From assembly GCA_016801885.1 (NCBI GenBank), contig CM028897.1, positions 15,996,501 to 16,060,500 of the forward strand: a stretch of 64,000 bases of DNA, given 5' to 3'. A program made the position numbers and the translations under genes. The stretch is from Toxotes chatareus. Lineage: Eukaryota; Chordata; Actinopteri; Toxotidae. Below are positions 60,663-64,000 of the stretch, one piece after another; position 1 is the stretch's first letter; the number at the start of each line of letters is the position of its first letter. The notes under the pieces are model-generated. The model worked only from the letters and a program-made list of their open reading frames with translations. It searched no databases and was not told the origin of the DNA.

Positions 60663-60668
60663 AATAAA
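60663..60668 (+). terminator. proximal poly(A) signal of csnk1e
   Basis: AATAAA overlapping a TGTAAATA element, about 1.86 kb after the stop. Confidence 0.5.
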
Positions 60669-60854
60669 GTGTACTGTGTGTAATTACCTTTGTACAGGCC
60701 ACCATGACCCAGTGGCATTGTAACTCTTGGGTTGGGGATGGTATAGAAAAGGCTGAGGCGATGGGGATTTCACTTTATGTATTGTGTACTGATAGCTTGT
60801 ACAGTTCTTTAACACACTTTATTTACAACAGTATTTGTGTATATTTTATGAAGT

Positions 60855-60860
60855 AATAAA
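60855..60860 (+). terminator. distal poly(A) signal of csnk1e
   Basis: AATAAA followed by further A-rich sequence, less than 200 bp before the next promoter. Confidence 0.5.
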
Positions 60861-61019
60861 AATGAATAACGTTGCTCACAACCTTTTCTCATCTTTTGTT
60901 TATTGCTGCGTGTATATGTCATTAAACTGGTGTGTTTGTTTTTATTTGGGGGAACACAATAGCCGATGTAGTGCAGTGTAGCTTGCACAGTTACATCATG
61001 TTCAATGGCAAGGACCCTG

Positions 61020-61542
61020 GAAATTAAAACAGCCGGACTGCGCATGCGTCAAGAGTATTAGCTGGCAGCTGCTGCTGTTGGTACAGTGAACTGCTGGTGG
61101 TGATGTGGAAGAAGTAACGGTGTCTCGTTCGTTAGCATTGGATGGGAAATGGCAAGAAAATAGCTGTTATTTTCCATAAACGTTTTAACATTGTAATTGA
61201 GTGTATCGCATCTTAAAAGCGTGTTATATTTCTTTGTTTTGACCTTACGGGAAGAAACCACAGCAAGCTAGCGCCAGGCTAAGAGGGCTAGCTAACGTTA
61301 GCTAGCAGTGCTCGGCGTAGTTAACACTCAGCTGCCGACACTTTACAGCTTTATAAAAAGAGGCAAGTTTCCGGGGTTCAAACAACGATGCGGTAATCTG
61401 ATAAGTGACTGGCTATCGTCTGGAGTTTAGTGCTTGATCAGATCACTTTTTGAACTCTAGAAAGGTTTGCAAGCGACTTGAGATGATGAGCTAAATTGAT
61501 GCTTGGATTCAAACCAGCGCAGATCAAACAACTGCAGAGGAG
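61020..61542 (+). promoter_or_regulatory. promoter and non-coding first exon of an unidentified downstream gene
   Basis: An NRF1-type site (TGCGCATGCG at 61039-61048) lies in a TATA-less region. A perfect 20-bp palindrome of TAGC/AACGTT words follows at 61287-61306. The presumed first exon ends at a strong donor (GAGGAG|GTAAGT) with exon end 61542. No start codon with a convincing frame is present, so the coding exons must lie beyond 64000. The gene cannot be identified here. Confidence 0.5.
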
Positions 61543-64000
61543 GTAAGTAAAGCAGCAGGATGGAGTCATGAGCACTGAACAACAGCTACCAGTTTTTTTT
61601 TTCAGTTTAGTATGTTTTTCCTAACTCTCAGAAGGTCTCAACGCACAGTCAAAATCAGCTGAGGTAAATATTGCCCCCCACTGAATTTCCATTACATGTG
61701 ATGTCACCCTTTCTCTGAAATGCAGCACTGCTTTGTGTATACACTGCTGTAAAGCTTGAAAGCTGGGAAAACCTGCTCTCTCGCTCTTCTGAGGGATTTA
61801 TTACAGCCACACTTAGCGCAATTAAAACGAGTTGTGGTCACTGCTAAGTAGCTCTGATTGAACACAACCTCAATCGCCTGATGCTTTACAATGCGTTTCA
61901 GGCAGCTTTCCCAGCCTGAGGACTTATGATGGTCTGTCACAAAGACTGCTGATTCGATTGAGGTCAAAGTACAATGCATGTTTTGAAACCTACCCATGGG
62001 TGCAGTCAGCAGGATTGATGTGTTGCCTCTCTGTCTCTTGTCTGTGGCCCACTGGGAAAGCACCGAGCTCTGTTGTTGTAGGTGCAGGCTGGTGCTTGTG
62101 ATCATCATTGTGCCTGTATACAATAAACACAGCCCTCACCCTATATTCATTTCTCTTAGATAAGTAGCTCGGTTTTGTTTATTCATTTATGTTGAATATA
62201 ACGACCTGTTTTGACCGATTTTCATGCATCCATTCATTGTTGATAGATAAATAAGTGGAATACATTTACAGATTACTGGTCTTATTGATCAGGTTGGGCA
62301 ATATGGTGAAAGGTGCTATGATAAATGGTAAGACTGTCTCCCAATATCAGTATATAGTGCATTACATATGTTTGGACACAGAAATTCAGCTGTTGAGTAG
62401 TCTGCCTGATGTTCACATTAAAATGAATAGTTACTATGGTACGTCAAATGGGAGCTGTCTGCTGTATCAGAAATCATTGTGTAGTACTAAGTGTTTCTTT
62501 GGTAGTAAACAAGAGAAAGGAAAAAATATATATATATAACGACTAATTGATTGCTCAGCCCTTAATTGCACTAATTTCAGAACTGCAGCCTGGTGAAACA
62601 GTAAATTCATATTTTAGCTATCAGTAGTATTTCTTTTGGAAAAAAAACTGCCCAGGTATGCAGAAAATTGAATTTTCAAATTCAACATTTTTTCAAATTC
62701 GAAATTGGTTTCCTCACAGGTTCTGTGTCTACATAGTTAAACATATTCTGTTGTGTGTGTATGACCCACTGATGTGTTCCTAGTTACTGCATTGCCACAA
62801 GCTGATTGAGGCTTTGGCAAGCAGCATGAGTCATCCATGATCACATCGAGTGCCAGCCTATATTTAGCTGGTACACAGGGGGTTTGAAAGTCATTGTGAA
62901 ATTAGTTTTCACTGTGAATGATTAGATTATCGCCTTCCTGGAATCCACCCCAAGACACTGACGTAGATGGAGAGATGACAGTAGTCAGAGATCTGCAGTG
63001 ATTTCACAAAGGGGATTGGCGCATGGAGCGTATTTCTGGATGCTTGTGATTTTGTGAGCTCCAGTTATGTTAGACACCAACATATGTTAGACACCACTTG
63101 TCTTATTTTACACATCTTATAAATCATTATTGATGGGGGTTTACCAATGTCTTCAGATTTCACTGACGTGGCACAAATACATTGTAAGCATTAGGTTTGA
63201 CACAGTACACACCTAATAAGATAACGCAGTGGGTTTTGCACTGTGCAATGCTGCATAGTCCAAATTGGCTTGTTTTTTTTTGAGACAAACAATGTTGAGA
63301 AGCACAAATATGATACTTAAAGCCACTCAACATCTCACATGTTTTCCATCCATAGCTCTGGGCATATAATGGCCACCTCTTCATAAAACAAAGATTTGTG
63401 GAGTAGAACAGGAACTTATTGCCACCATTTTAAATTTTACACAGTAAACATCTTAATGGGGTTATATTATAGTTTTACTCCATTTCAGTGTTATGCCAAG
63501 AATCTACTTTATTGCAGCATGTACGTGTGGCCACAGGTCTCACTGTGTTAAGCCTGCACTTTGGTGCTGATTTGTGGAAAGGTGTTTCACCTCTCTGAAG
63601 AATATGTTTGTGTTTAGCACCATTTCTAGCTACACTACACTTCTTCCGGCCCTCAGTAAAGCACAGAGAACAAGAAGGGGAGAAATTGGGTCAGCAGCCC
63701 TCAGCACATTGCTGTCACAGTGATTCGCTGTGTTTGAGTGATTCAGCGCCCCCCCTCCAATGTGCTGGTGTGTGTGGTTTTTTACTCTTTATCAGCCTCT
63801 CCTCACCCACCTACCTTATGCCTCCTCTTTTCAATCCCTCTGTTTTGATCTCACTTCATCTGTCTATCCATACAATCTCTTTTGCACTGTAGATCTGTGC
63901 ACTGTCCTACTTTGCTCTGTATCTTTTTCTCATTCTACCATCAGCGGATGTTGGCTTGAGATTTAGGTCGTAGACTGTGCCGGCCTGTTGCAGTGCATTA
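61543..64000 (+). other. probable first intron of the unidentified gene
   Basis: No coding exon supported. Apart from the decayed MITE at 62291-62566, nothing is recognised. Confidence 0.4.
62291..62566. mobile_element. decayed MITE
   Basis: The left end 'aggttgggcaatatgg' and the right end 'attgctcagcccttaa' form diverged inverted ends (GGGCTGAGCAAT type), as in widely dispersed teleost MITEs. The interior (atatcagtatatagtg, then TATATA) fits a degenerate copy. No clear target duplication was identified. Confidence 0.45.

Larger units (their letters stand above)
58800..60870 (+). other. csnk1e: csnk1e 3'UTR, possibly spliced
   Basis: After the TAG at 58797-58799 the UTR reaches AATAAA sites at 60663-60668 and 60855-60860. 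A possible donor (GACAG|GTGAGG, exon end 58834) and acceptors at 58935 and 59010 suggest the UTR may be spliced. Two TGTAAATA Pumilio-type elements lie at 60046-60053 and 60659-60666. A 21-T run is at 60011-60031. Confidence 0.55.

Overview
The window is a piece of a ray-finned fish (teleost) nuclear chromosome. The genes are intron-rich with GT-AG junctions, and they are spaced by CA/GT microsatellites, homopolymers and decayed transposons. Several repeats resemble families common in teleost genomes. The four protein-coding genes are orthologues of human genes that all lie on 22q13, so the block is a rearranged piece of that ancestral region.

Layout. (1) 1.9-11.3 kb, minus strand: cdc42ep1 (a CRIB/BORG protein that binds Cdc42), two coding exons plus a likely 5'UTR exon near 11.1 kb. 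(2) 11.3-18.6 kb: intergenic, with a TTAGGG-like diverged teleost repeat and microsatellites. (3) 18.8-31.0 kb, plus strand: card10 (CARMA3, a CARD/coiled-coil/PDZ/SH3/GUK scaffold), 24 coding exons encoding 1034 residues with every junction in phase. (4) 32.4-48.5 kb, plus strand: tnrc6b (a GW182 protein of the microRNA silencing complex), 20 coding exons. Its largest exon carries a single-base deletion in a G run that breaks the frame. (5) 49.7-60.9 kb, plus strand: csnk1e (casein kinase 1 epsilon), 9 coding exons encoding 417 residues. An 829-bp hAT element with an intact 8-bp target-site duplication sits just upstream of the acceptor of its last coding exon. (6) 61.0-64.0 kb: a TATA-less promoter with an NRF1-type site and a probable non-coding first exon of a further plus-strand gene whose coding part lies outside the window.

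The genes are not an operon and do not share one pathway: Cdc42 cytoskeletal signalling, BCL10/MALT1-NF-kB scaffolding, microRNA silencing, and circadian/Wnt kinase activity. No new multi-gene system was found. The points most worth checking are the tnrc6b frameshift, the inverted repeats flanking card10 exon 2, the stop-free 114-nt intron of card10, the hAT insertion in csnk1e, and two CTCF-like sites that bracket card10. Exon boundaries were inferred by hand from open frames, splice signals, phase and remembered family sequences. No alignment or transcript data were available.
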